Below are positions 1 through 7,839 of a stretch of DNA of 64,000 nucleotides, in pieces. The stretch lies in contig NZ_WWFG01000002.1 of the NCBI RefSeq assembly GCF_026127265.1, positions 2,728,001 to 2,792,000 of the forward strand, written 5' to 3'. Every line of letters starts with the position of its first letter. Position 1 is the first letter of the stretch. Made by a program: the position numbers and the translations under genes. This DNA comes from Nostoc sp. KVJ3 (GTDB taxonomy: Bacteria; Cyanobacteriota; Cyanobacteriia; Cyanobacteriales; Nostocaceae). The notes beneath the pieces were generated by a model. The model did not search any database. It was not told the origin of the DNA and saw only the letters and a program-made list of their open reading frames with translations.

Positions 1-3
1 ATC

Positions 4-624
4 ATGCTTAAACTAGAGAAAAAAGAACGGCTAGATCCTAAGTTGGTTTTGCAGCTTATAGAAGAGGAACTATTATCTCGTGGCGGAAAAATTGCTCTTG
101 CATATTACAGGCTAGAGGCAGAGTTTTATGAACAAGAACTTAACCGTACTCGACATAAATGGCATATCCCTACAGCTAGTGGTTATTGGCGCAAAGCAAA
201 TGAACCTGAACAGGCATTAAAACTTACTAATATTGACTTAAATAGAGTTAACGACAGTAATCTAAAATCAGCTATTTTAGTTACTAGAGGTGCAGCATTT
301 AGAGATATGGACAACTTAGCTGAGGCAGAAAATTGTGCGAGAAAAGATATGGAATATCAGCCTGATAGTCATCAACCTTACACCTTAATAGGTGCTATAT
401 GTTATGACAGACGTGAGTATGAAGAAGGTGATTATTGGTTTGAACAAGCCATTGAACGTGGTGCTGAAACTGAAGATATAGATGCTGAAAGAAAACGAGT
501 AATCAGGAGTACGAAGGATGATAATAAGCGACATGAGGCAGCAGAATATTTACTGAAAAAAGATCCACAACGATATGCTTGGGCTAAATCTTATCTCAAA
601 AAATCGTCAGACAACGGTAAATAA
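4..624 (+). CDS. TPR-containing protein, possibly 5'-truncated by window edge
   Basis: A 206-residue soluble protein with no signal peptide or membrane segment. Residues about 88-155 hold two TPR-like helical hairpins (the pattern around NLAEAENCARKDMEYQPDS and then EYEEGDYWFEQAIERG), so a role as a protein-interaction scaffold is likely. The C-terminus is basic and lysine-rich. The frame is still open at base 1, so the ATG at 4 may be internal and the gene may begin outside the window. The next gene follows 29 bases downstream on the same strand, so co-transcription is possible. No specific function can be assigned. Confidence 0.6.
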   Translation: MLKLEKKERLDPKLVLQLIEEELLSRGGKIALAYYRLEAEFYEQELNRTRHKWHIPTASGYWRKANEPEQALKLTNIDLNRVNDSNLKSAILVTRGAAFRDMDNLAEAENCARKDMEYQPDSHQPYTLIGAICYDRREYEEGDYWFEQAIERGAETEDIDAERKRVIRSTKDDNKRHEAAEYLLKKDPQRYAWAKSYLKKSSDNGK

Positions 625-653
625 ACTGGTTTGCATCACCAAACTATCAACAC

Positions 654-1559
654 ATGACCAGATTTATTCACGACCAATTTGCCAAAGACTATCTTGAACA
701 ATTACTCACTCCTTACGGCGAAGTCCAAGCAGCTAGACGAGTTGCAGGAGAAGTTAGACAAATTGACGTTTATTTTATCCCCAAACCACAACCAAGTAAA
801 ATACCACAAACACTCGGATTATTAGGTCAACTTGTCACTACGCCTTGTCTACTTGAACCATTTCGTAACGCAGCTTCAGTTACAGAAATTTGCGATTGCC
901 TCTTAAAATTATTAGAGGTACGTGGCGATTTCCAGCGACAAGCAAATCGAAATAAAACACGCATTCTAGAATCTGATTTACCAAAATTATGGATTCTTAC
1001 CCCCACAGCATCAGCGCAACTCTTATCAGGATTTGGTGCTAACCCAAAAGACGACTACTTGCCTGGGATACACTTTATGCCAGAATATTTACGCACCGCA
1101 ATAGTAGCAATTCATCAGTTACCTTCCATATCAGAAACCTTATGGCTGAGAATCATCGGTAGAGGGAACGTTCAAAAGCAAGCAATTGACGAACTAGAAG
1201 CACTGACTCCTGATAATCCTTTCCGAAAAGCAGCGTTAGAATTGCTGTACAACTTGCAGCAAAACTTACAAGTCACTCAAAATCAAGATGAGGAAGATAG
1301 GGAATTACTTATGCGATTAGCACCACTTTACCAACAAGACCGAGAACAGGCGATGCAAGAAGGTGAACAACGAGGACTTGAAACAGGAATTCAGCAGGGA
1401 GAACGCTTAGTGGTGGAAAACTTGCTCAAATTTCGTTTTGGTGAAATAGATAATGAGCTTCAAGCAATTATTGAACCCTTATTGACGTTATCACCAGAAG
1501 AGTTTACGCCTTTGCTATTGCAGTTATCCCGTGAAGAATTAATTAATCGATTTCACTAG
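654..1559 (+). CDS. DUF4351-containing, Rpn/PD-(D/E)XK-like protein
   Basis: 301 residues. The N-terminus (residues about 1-40, with EVRQIDVYF) resembles the family of cyanobacterial Rpn-like or putative nuclease/transposase-associated proteins, often labelled flagellar assembly protein H by automatic pipelines although the organisms have no flagella. The C-terminal ~60 residues (GERLVVENLLKFRFGEID to the end) match the DUF4351 pattern. A charged, glutamine-rich linker at about 220-245 joins the two. Such genes occur in many copies in Nostoc genomes and are often linked to mobile DNA. The exact activity is unknown; the nuclease idea is from family resemblance only. An intrinsic terminator follows at 1607-1635. 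Confidence 0.65.
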   Translation: MTRFIHDQFAKDYLEQLLTPYGEVQAARRVAGEVRQIDVYFIPKPQPSKIPQTLGLLGQLVTTPCLLEPFRNAASVTEICDCLLKLLEVRGDFQRQANRNKTRILESDLPKLWILTPTASAQLLSGFGANPKDDYLPGIHFMPEYLRTAIVAIHQLPSISETLWLRIIGRGNVQKQAIDELEALTPDNPFRKAALELLYNLQQNLQVTQNQDEEDRELLMRLAPLYQQDREQAMQEGEQRGLETGIQQGERLVVENLLKFRFGEIDNELQAIIEPLLTLSPEEFTPLLLQLSREELINRFH

Positions 1560-1603
1560 CGTCAATCATATATTTTTTCATGATTAGGCTAAGGCTTAAA
1601 GAA

Positions 1604-1637
1604 GAAGGGAAAAGATTTAAAATTTTTCCCTTTTTCC
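1604..1637 (+). terminator. Intrinsic terminator after DUF4351 gene
   Basis: Stem GGGAAAA (1607-1613) pairs with TTTTCCC (1624-1630), followed by a T run at 1631-1635. It lies 45 bases after the stop codon of the preceding gene. Confidence 0.6.
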
Positions 1638-1700
1638 ACTTTCTAGGTCACGTTTCAATGTAAAACCGAAGACATTAATCCAGTATTATGAATTATACTG

Positions 1701-1939
1701 ACGCAAAACTACATCGTTAGTGGTTGTTTGAAAAGTAGTTAGGTGTGATTTTAGGCACTCGTTGATCCCCCCTAACCCCCCTTAAAAAGGGGGGAACCGG
1801 AATCAAAGTCCCCCTTTTTAAGGGGGATTTAGGGGGATATCCAAGGGTTAGGCGTATAAAAAAACTTTTCAAACAACCTCTTAGAGGCAATTCATGAATT
1901 GCTCCTACCTAAAAATCAGTATTGTGATTATGTTTGCGT
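1701..1939. repeat. Palindrome-containing repeat element B, split by a MITE
   Basis: The left end ACGCAAAACTACAT (1701-1714) and the right part with GGCAATTCATGAATTG (about 1887-1902) through TTTGCGT (1933-1939) match the uninterrupted copy at 5038-5114. Here the copy is split by a 159-bp insert at 1721-1879. Removing the insert and one TTAG restores the layout of the intact copy. This explains most of the gene-free stretch 1560-2011. Confidence 0.7.
1721..1879. mobile_element. MITE-like element A, copy 1 (inside element B)
   Basis: Terminal inverted repeats GGTTGTTTGAAAAGT (1722-1736) and ACTTTTCAAACAACC (1864-1878) enclose two hairpins of C-rich/G-rich DNA (CCCCCCTAACCCCCCTT and its partner). 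The flanks are GTTAG (1716-1720) and CTTAG (1880-1884), consistent with a short target duplication. It has no coding capacity. The core is nearly identical to the copy at 4072-4233. Confidence 0.7.
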
Positions 1940-2011
1940 AAGTTTTAATGAAAATGAATGAGTCTCTAAAAATTTTAACCAATAGAAACTTTATCTTATA
2001 GGTTTACATAA

Positions 2012-2266
2012 ATGGATTTTCTGACAATTCTAGGATTAGCTGCTGCCACACTAACCACGACTGCATTTTTACCACAAATGTTTAAAACTTGGCAAACAAA
2101 ATCAGCAAAAGATGTTTCGTTCGTCATGTTAATTACATTTATGAGTGGTCTTTTTTTGTGGTTAATCTACGGAATTTATCTACAATCATTGCCAATTATT
2201 CTCGCTAATAGCGTAACATTGTTTTTTAACCTAATAATTCTATGGCTTAAAATTAAATATAGATAA
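2012..2266 (+). CDS. SemiSWEET-type sugar transporter (PQ-loop)
   Basis: 84 residues forming three predicted membrane helices (about 4-22, 38-58, 61-80). This is the length and topology of bacterial SemiSWEET half-transporters, which dimerise to make a sugar channel in the inner membrane. The PQ motif is visible at residues 21-22 in TTAFLPQMFKTWQTKSAKDVS, with the usual KSAKDVS loop before helix 2. Known homologues move sucrose or glucose by facilitated diffusion; the substrate here cannot be told from sequence. The gene stands alone between repeat-rich DNA upstream and a radical SAM gene 120 bases downstream. Confidence 0.88.
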   Translation: MDFLTILGLAAATLTTTAFLPQMFKTWQTKSAKDVSFVMLITFMSGLFLWLIYGIYLQSLPIILANSVTLFFNLIILWLKIKYR

Positions 2267-2386
2267 CCCTATTCATAATTAAAACCTCTGACCCAATAAT
2301 AAGGATATATTCTGTGAATAACAGGAAAACCAATTGTAAACTACCTGTATATAGCCTTTATGTAACTGTATTAATTACGAATTATC

Positions 2387-4042
2387 ATGACTTCATCTGT
2401 ATTTGAATCTGAACGCCTCCTATTCACCCCTACCACCCCAGACACCAACGCTATCCCCATAATCTTCGCCTTTCCCAATGAATATAGCGTAGGTATCACT
2501 AGCCTTGGCTATCAGGTAGTTTGGGCAACTTTGGCAATGCGTGATGATGTGCAGGTGAGTCGCCTGTTTACAGATACTCACGAACAACTCCCCAGAACAC
2601 CAGAAATTGTGGGATTTTCAATTTCTTGGGAACTGGATTATGTGAATATTTTAAATTTACTGGAATCTTTAGAAATTCCCATTCAAGCAACTTCTCGTGA
2701 TGATTCTCATCCGATAATTTTTGGTGGTGGCCCGGTTCTCACAGCTAACCCCGAACCTTTTGCAGATTTTTTTGATGTAATTTTATTGGGGGATGGCGAA
2801 AACCTACTAGGAAATTTCATTGAGGCGTACAAAGAAGTCAGAAATGCTTCTAGACAAACTCAACTAAAAAGACTTGCACAAGTCCCAGGAATTTATATTC
2901 CTAGTTTGTATGAAGTCGAATATCACACAAAAGATGGTGCAGTCAAGTCAATTAAACCGATTTATCCAGAAATTCCCGCAGTGGTGCAAAAGCAGACTTA
3001 TCGGGGAAACACTCTATCTGCTTCGACTGTAGTCACCGAAAAAGCCGCATGGGAAAATATCTATATGGTGGAAGTGGTGAGAAGTTGTCCAGAAATGTGC
3101 CGTTTTTGTTTGGCGAGTTATCTCACACTGCCTTTTAGAACAGCCAGTCTGGAAGATTCTTTAATTCCGGCGATCGCAAAAGGTTTAGAAGTCACAAATC
3201 GGCTAGGATTATTAGGGGCTTCTGTAACTCAGCATCCAGAGTTTGAAGATTTGCTAGATTATATAAGTCAACCAAAGTACGATGATGTCCGTCTCAGTAT
3301 TGCCTCAGTGCGAACCAATACCGTAACAGTCCAGCTAGCAGAAACTTTGGCAAAACGAGACACGCGATCGCTTACCATTGCAGTAGAGAGTGGTTCTGAG
3401 AAAATCCGCCAAATCGTCAACAAAAAGCTGCATAACGACGAAATTATCCAAGCAGCGATAAATGCCAAAGCTGGCGGATTAAAAAGCTTGAAACTCTACG
3501 GAATGGCAGGAATTCCCGGTGAAGAAGCAGAGGATTTAGAGCAAACTGTGACGATGATGCGTAATATCAAAAAAGCTGCACCAGGATTACGCTTAACATT
3601 TGGATGCAGCACCTTCGTACCCAAAGCACACACACCGTTTCAATGGTTTGGGGTGAATCGTCAAGCAGAAAAGCGGTTACAGTTTTTGCAAAAACAGCTA
3701 AAACCGCAGGGGATAGAGTTTCGCCCAGAAAGCTATAATTGGTCGATTATACAAGCTTTGTTGTCGAGAGGCGATCGCAGACTCTCTCAACTTCTGCAAC
3801 TTACCCGTGACTTTGGCGACTCCTTGGGTAGCTACAAACGTGCTTTCAAACAACTAAAAGGACAAATTCCCGATTTAGATTTCTACGTCCACGCCGAATG
3901 GTCAACAGAGCAAATATTACCCTGGAGCCACTTGCAAGGGCCTCTGCCACAGTCTACACTACTAAAGCATTTGGCCGATGCTAAGAGTTATATCGACCCA
4001 TCTCCAAAAGAACTACAGCCGTTACTGGGGGCTAGGGACTAG
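2387..4042 (+). CDS. Radical SAM protein with N-terminal B12-binding-like domain
   Basis: 551 residues. The first ~180 form a Rossmann-like cobalamin-binding-type domain (PNEYSVGITSLGYQVVWA, GFSISWELDYVNIL, FGGGPVLTANPEPFADFF, LLGDGE). The radical SAM core follows with a CX3CX2C cluster motif, CPEMCRFC, at residues about 234-241, where three cysteines would bind a 4Fe-4S cluster that cleaves S-adenosylmethionine. The glycine-rich GMAGIPGEEAEDLEQT region is typical of the SAM-binding barrel. Homologues are widespread in cyanobacteria without an assigned reaction; related proteins act in B12-dependent methylation or rearrangement. No neighbour suggests a pathway. Confidence 0.85.
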   Translation: MTSSVFESERLLFTPTTPDTNAIPIIFAFPNEYSVGITSLGYQVVWATLAMRDDVQVSRLFTDTHEQLPRTPEIVGFSISWELDYVNILNLLESLEIPIQATSRDDSHPIIFGGGPVLTANPEPFADFFDVILLGDGENLLGNFIEAYKEVRNASRQTQLKRLAQVPGIYIPSLYEVEYHTKDGAVKSIKPIYPEIPAVVQKQTYRGNTLSASTVVTEKAAWENIYMVEVVRSCPEMCRFCLASYLTLPFRTASLEDSLIPAIAKGLEVTNRLGLLGASVTQHPEFEDLLDYISQPKYDDVRLSIASVRTNTVTVQLAETLAKRDTRSLTIAVESGSEKIRQIVNKKLHNDEIIQAAINAKAGGLKSLKLYGMAGIPGEEAEDLEQTVTMMRNIKKAAPGLRLTFGCSTFVPKAHTPFQWFGVNRQAEKRLQFLQKQLKPQGIEFRPESYNWSIIQALLSRGDRRLSQLLQLTRDFGDSLGSYKRAFKQLKGQIPDLDFYVHAEWSTEQILPWSHLQGPLPQSTLLKHLADAKSYIDPSPKELQPLLGARD

Positions 4043-4071
4043 GGACTGGGGACTGGGGATTTAGGACTAAG

Positions 4072-4233
4072 AGGATGAATGAACAAGTATTTCACTGTGA
4101 TTTTAGGTACTTTTAGATCCCCCCTAACCCCCCTTAAAAAGGGGGGAAGCGGAGTCAAAGTCCCCCTTTTTAAGGGGGATTTAGGGGGATATCAAACTTT
4201 TGATACCGACGAGAGGACTTGTTCATTCAACCT
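4072..4233. mobile_element. MITE-like element A, copy 2
   Basis: Ends AGGATGAATGAACAAGT (from 4072) and ACTTGTTCATTCAACCT (to 4233) are inverted repeats with one mismatch. The element is flanked on both sides by CTAAG (4067-4071 and 4234-4238). The interior shares the GTGATTTTAGG start and the paired C-rich/G-rich hairpins with the copy at 1721-1879, although the arm sequences differ partly. Confidence 0.75.
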
Positions 4234-4305
4234 CTAAGATTAAAATTTAATATCCAATTCCCAATGCCCAATTCCCAATGCCCAATTCCCAATCCTAAAA
4301 ACTTG

Positions 4306-4494
4306 ATGCAAAACACAGCTGAGTATTACTGCGCCTATTGCGGCGAACCGAACTTAACTTTTATTGATTTGAGTGCTGGAGGACAGCAATCTTATGTAGA
4401 AGATTGCCAAGTTTGTTGTAACCCAAATATTTTGTATGTGCGGGTTGATGAAGATACCCTAGATATCGAGATTGATACAGAATCCGAAAGTTGA
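4306..4494 (+). CDS. Small CPXCG-type cysteine-rich protein
   Basis: 62 residues from the ATG at 4306 (MQNTAEYYCAYCGEPN). Two cysteine pairs, CAYC near the N-terminus and CQVC about 28 residues later, make a zinc-ribbon-like fold; the spacing and acidic C-terminus fit the CPXCG family of small cysteine-rich proteins found in proteobacteria and cyanobacteria. A longer reading to 4219 is possible but would translate low-complexity AATGCCCAATTCCC repeat DNA, so the internal ATG is preferred. Function is unknown. It lies 19 bases before the SRPBCC gene on the same strand, suggesting an operon. Confidence 0.75.
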   Translation: MQNTAEYYCAYCGEPNLTFIDLSAGGQQSYVEDCQVCCNPNILYVRVDEDTLDIEIDTESES

Positions 4495-4513
4495 ATTTTA
4501 GGTTTTTCTTTCC

Positions 4514-4963
4514 ATGCTGCACTTTAAACATTCCTCAGTAATTAATGCCTCACCAGAAGTAGTTTGGAAATTTCACGAAAGGCCAGATATTTTGCAAATG
4601 TTGAATCCACCTTGGCAACCAGTCCAAATAGTTCGTCGTGAGGGAGGGCTAAACGTAGGCGCTATCACAGAATTTCGTCTGTTTCTCGGCCCATTACCAT
4701 TAACTTGGTTAGCGCGTCATACTGAATGCGACAAATATCGCCTGTTTACCGACGAACAGATATCTGGCCCTTTTGAGTCTTGGGTACATCGACATGAATT
4801 TGAATCGGAAGCTGGCAAAACTAGGCTGACTGATGCTATTTCCTTCTCTATGCCTGGTGGAGGGACAGTTGAATTTGTCAGTGGTTGGTTAGTGCAAGCG
4901 CAACTAGAAGCAATGTTTCGCTATCGCCACTATGTGACTAAACGAGAATGTGAGTCACGATAG
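4514..4963 (+). CDS. SRPBCC-family (START-like) ligand-binding protein
   Basis: 149 residues with the START/SRPBCC helix-grip pattern: an initial strand (MLHFKHSSVINASPEVVWKF), a phenylalanine and aromatic-rich beta sheet (FRLFLGPLPLTWLARH, FESWVHRHEFE) and a long C-terminal helix (AQLEAMFRYRHY). Cyanobacterial relatives are annotated as cyclase/dehydrase or polyketide cyclase-like, usually without proven activity. They have a hydrophobic cavity for a lipid-like ligand. It probably shares a transcript with the CPXCG gene just upstream. Confidence 0.8.
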   Translation: MLHFKHSSVINASPEVVWKFHERPDILQMLNPPWQPVQIVRREGGLNVGAITEFRLFLGPLPLTWLARHTECDKYRLFTDEQISGPFESWVHRHEFESEAGKTRLTDAISFSMPGGGTVEFVSGWLVQAQLEAMFRYRHYVTKRECESR

Positions 4964-5037
4964 CAAAATGTGCTGAACAATAAAGTTATCTCAAAATTCC
5001 AAAAACAAGAAAAAAGCCCTAGACGTTTATAAGATTT

Positions 5038-5114
5038 ACGCAAAACCACATACTGTAGGGGCAATTCATGAATTCCCCCTACCTGAAAATAAGGGTTTTG
5101 ACCATTGTTGGCGT
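5038..5114. repeat. Repeat element B, intact copy
   Basis: A short element beginning ACGCAAAACC and ending GGCGT, with a central palindrome around GGCAATTCATGAATTCC. The same central palindrome occurs at about 1887-1902, 31169-31196, 46624-46655 and 61625-61652 within otherwise different elements. Confidence 0.65.
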
Positions 5115-5526
5115 AAGTCCTATTTGATTCTCTCCAAATCTGTACCAATATAAAAGGCTACTTTTTCTAACGAGAAAATGTCTTTAGTCCGAAATTTGGA
5201 ACGTTCGCATGACTATGGTAAGTTTCAGTACTTACCCAAATTGTCGCTTTAAAAGCTACGGCAAAAACAGGAAGTTACTTAACTTAATTCCCTGCTTTTA
5301 CCGCTAATTATTATATAACCGCCTATTTTTAAGGCTTCATCTATTAAGAAATTACCAAATAGAAACACTGTTTTCTGTAAGCGCTAAAATTATTGGCGTT
5401 GTTATTTATACTTTTTACCTCTCAACCGAAAACAGTTTTGGGTATAGCGCTTGTATGTGTAATAATAGTTAAAGTATCTTTACGTTTGTACATACTATTA
5501 GAGTATTGGCACTGTCCAATCCAAAA

Positions 5527-5573
5527 CACTGACCACTAATGGAGTTTTCTGAATGGTGGTTAGTGCTTTTTGT
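5527..5573 (+). terminator. Intrinsic terminator upstream of crtW
   Basis: Stem CACTGACCAC (5527-5536) pairs with GTGGTTAGTG (5556-5565) with one G-T pair, followed by CTTTTTGT. It ends whatever transcript reads in from the left, either from the SRPBCC operon or from a short RNA, and insulates crtW. Confidence 0.6.
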
Positions 5574-5623
5574 CGTGACTATATTTTAGGAATTTTCATC
5601 TGAATACTAGGCGGAGTAAAAGC

Positions 5624-6385
5624 GTGATTCAATTAGAACAACCACCCAATCATCAAACAAAACTGATCGCAGTAGTGAAAAATAAATCTCAGTTTAAGGG
5701 ACTTTTCATTGCTATTCTCATTGTTACTGCATGGGTCATTAGCCTGAGTTTATTACTTTCCCTTGACATCTCCAAGTTAACATTTTGGATTCTATTGCCT
5801 ACCATACTTTGGCAAACATTTTTATATACAGGGTTATTTATTACATCTCATGATGCTATGCATGGGGTAGTATTTCCCCAGAATACCAAGATTAATAATT
5901 TTATTGGGACATTAACCTTATCTCTATATGGCCTTTTACCATATAAAAAATTATTAAAAAAACATTGGATACACCACCACAATCCAGCAAGTCAAATAGA
6001 CCCAGATTTTCATAATGGGAAATACAAAAATTTCTTCGCGTGGTATTTTCATTTTATGAAGGGTTACTGGAGTTGGGGACAAATCATTGCCTTGACTACT
6101 ATCTATCACTTTAATAATCACGTCCTCCATATACCATCTCATAATCTAACTTACTTTTGGGTGATTCCTTCGCTTTTAAGTTCATTCCAACTATTTTACT
6201 TTGGTACTTTCCTACCTCATAGTGAACCCATAGGAGGTTATATTCAGCCCCATCGTTCCCAAACGATTAATCGTCCAATTTGGTGGTCATTTATTACGTG
6301 CTATCATTTTGGCTATCATGAAGAACATCACGAGTATCCCCATGTTCCTTGGTGGCATTTACCAGAAATTTACAAAACCAAATAG
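5624..6385 (+). CDS. crtW: Beta-carotene ketolase
   Basis: 253 residues, the usual CrtW length. It adds 4-keto groups to the beta-ionone rings of carotenoids, giving echinenone or canthaxanthin, in membranes. Di-iron histidine clusters of the membrane fatty-acid-hydroxylase fold are visible: HDAMH at residues 76-80, HWIHHH at 114-119 and HEEHHEYPH at 232-240, plus several hydrophobic segments (about 27-66 and 160-195). The start is GTG at 5624, preceded by an AGGCGGAG Shine-Dalgarno-like stretch. Nostoc species often carry two ketolases (CrtW and the unrelated CrtO); this is the CrtW type. cofG follows 85 bases downstream. Confidence 0.93.
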   Translation: MIQLEQPPNHQTKLIAVVKNKSQFKGLFIAILIVTAWVISLSLLLSLDISKLTFWILLPTILWQTFLYTGLFITSHDAMHGVVFPQNTKINNFIGTLTLSLYGLLPYKKLLKKHWIHHHNPASQIDPDFHNGKYKNFFAWYFHFMKGYWSWGQIIALTTIYHFNNHVLHIPSHNLTYFWVIPSLLSSFQLFYFGTFLPHSEPIGGYIQPHRSQTINRPIWWSFITCYHFGYHEEHHEYPHVPWWHLPEIYKTK

Positions 6386-6470
6386 TTCTTATTTATAAAA
6401 ATCATGGCAACAATAGTCATACAGTAATCTATATAGTTTGAGCAAGGCATTCTTTGAGATTATCCTGCTT

Positions 6471-7451
6471 ATGCCAATTAATAATTCTCGTCTTGTAACC
6501 TATAGCCCTGCTTATACCATCGTCCCAACTTATGAGTGCTTTAATCGGTGTAGTTACTGCAACTTTCGTAGTGAACCTGGTAAAAGTCCCTGGATGAGTC
6601 TTTCAGATGCAGAAACTATTTTAAAATCACTTCCAAGCGAAAAAGTCTGTGAAATACTTATACTAAGCGGTGAAGTTCATCCAAATTCACCAAGGCGTGA
6701 GGCGTGGTTTGGGCGAATTTATGATTTGTGCAAATTAGCGCTTGCAATGGGATTTTTACCACACACTAATGTGGGGCCATTGAGCTTTGATGAAATGCAA
6801 AAGCTTAAGGGTGTGAATGTTTCGATGGGGCTGATGTTGGAACAGCTAACGCCAACATTGTTAAATAGTGTACATCGGCACGCACCGAGTAAATTACCAG
6901 AAATTCGTTTACAACAATTGCAGTGGGCGGGAGAGTTACAGATTCCCTTTACAACTGGGTTACTTTTGGGAATTGGAGAAACCGATAATGATTGGTGGGA
7001 AACTTTAGAAGCTATATCTAACTTGCACCAACGTTACCATCACATTCAAGAGGTTATCCTACAACCTCATAGCCCAGGAAATCAGCAAACTTTTGATGCA
7101 CCAGCTTTTAATCCTCATCAATTACCAGAAGTAATTGCTAAAGCCCGTGAGATTTTACCGCCAGATATTACTATTCAAATTCCGCCGAATTTAGTTAACG
7201 ATGACTGCTGGTTACTCGCTTGTATCGAAGCTGGTGCTAGGGATTTGGGCGGAATTGGGCCAAAAGATGAAGTGAATCCTGATTATCCCCATATTCAGGA
7301 ACAGGCTTTGAGAAATATTTTACAACCTGCTGGGTGGGAATTGGTGGCGCGATCGCCAGTTTATCCCCAATTTGATAGCTGGTTATCGAGGGAATTACAA
7401 ACAGCAGTGAAGCGCTGGCGCAAGATTCTAACCCCAGTTTCTCTTTTGTAA
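6471..7451 (+). CDS. cofG: 7,8-didemethyl-8-hydroxy-5-deazariboflavin synthase, CofG subunit
   Basis: 326 residues from ATG 6471; an in-frame TTG at 6438 would add 11 poorly supported residues. The radical SAM motif CFNRCSYC (CX3CX2C) is at residues 23-30, and the following NFRSEPGKSPWMSLSD and LSGEVHPNSPRREAW are CofG features. With CofH, CofG makes the deazaflavin F0 from a tyrosine-derived intermediate. In cyanobacteria F0 serves as antenna chromophore of 8-HDF-type DNA photolyase, so the product probably supports light repair rather than F420 metabolism. cofH is not in this window. Confidence 0.92.
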   Translation: MPINNSRLVTYSPAYTIVPTYECFNRCSYCNFRSEPGKSPWMSLSDAETILKSLPSEKVCEILILSGEVHPNSPRREAWFGRIYDLCKLALAMGFLPHTNVGPLSFDEMQKLKGVNVSMGLMLEQLTPTLLNSVHRHAPSKLPEIRLQQLQWAGELQIPFTTGLLLGIGETDNDWWETLEAISNLHQRYHHIQEVILQPHSPGNQQTFDAPAFNPHQLPEVIAKAREILPPDITIQIPPNLVNDDCWLLACIEAGARDLGGIGPKDEVNPDYPHIQEQALRNILQPAGWELVARSPVYPQFDSWLSRELQTAVKRWRKILTPVSLL

Positions 7452-7504
7452 AAATAGGGAAGTAGAGATTTTCCCATCTCGTAGTAGTTTTTGTAGTTTT
7501 TTGC

Positions 7505-7790
7505 TGACGAGTATTTGAACTGGATAAATCCACCTTTGAACTCCGTTGACGAGTATTTGAACTGGATGAATCCACCTCTGAACTCCGTTGACGAGTCTTT
7601 GAACTGGATAAATCCACCTTTGAACTCCGTTGACGAGTATTTGAACTGGATGAATCCACCTCTGAACTCCGTTGACGAGTCTTTGAACTGGATGAATCCA
7701 CCTCTGAACTCCGTTAACGAGTGTTTGAACTGAATGCATCCACCTCTGAACTCCGTTAACGAGTCTTTAAGGTGCGTTCATCCACCTAAA
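7505..7790. repeat. 42-bp tandem repeat array, six full copies plus a partial
   Basis: Copies begin at 7505, 7547, 7589, 7631, 7673 and 7715, each TGACGAGT or TAACGAGT..., with a partial seventh at 7757. The unit is 42 bases (six times seven), so all frames stay open and several spurious long ORFs arise on both strands. There are only a few substitutions between copies (GTATTT/GTCTTT, ATAAAT/ATGAAT). There are no unique spacers, so it is not a CRISPR array. It lies immediately upstream of an NTPase gene. Confidence 0.9.
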
Positions 7791-7839
7791 TTCTCTATAA
7801 TCTCGATTATTATAAGCATCATTGCTATATTTTTTACCT

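Larger units (their letters stand above)
4964..5623. other. Gene-free stretch before crtW
   Basis: It holds the intact repeat element B (5038-5114) and a terminator hairpin at 5527-5571. The region 5485-5571 has a possible -10 (TACTAT, about 5493-5498) ahead of that hairpin and could make a short RNA of roughly 65-70 nucleotides, but this is weak. No convincing ORF was seen. Confidence 0.5.

Noticed and set aside
4219..4305. Upstream extension of the CPXCG gene
   Set aside because: It translates AATGCCCAATTCCC repeat DNA; the ATG at 4306 gives a normal small protein.
7428..7739. Long ORFs on both strands across the 42-bp tandem array
   Set aside because: They arise because the period is a multiple of three and no unit contains a stop in those frames; the products are pure repeats with no other support.
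7505..7790. CRISPR array
   Set aside because: Units are contiguous with no unique spacers, and no cas gene is present.
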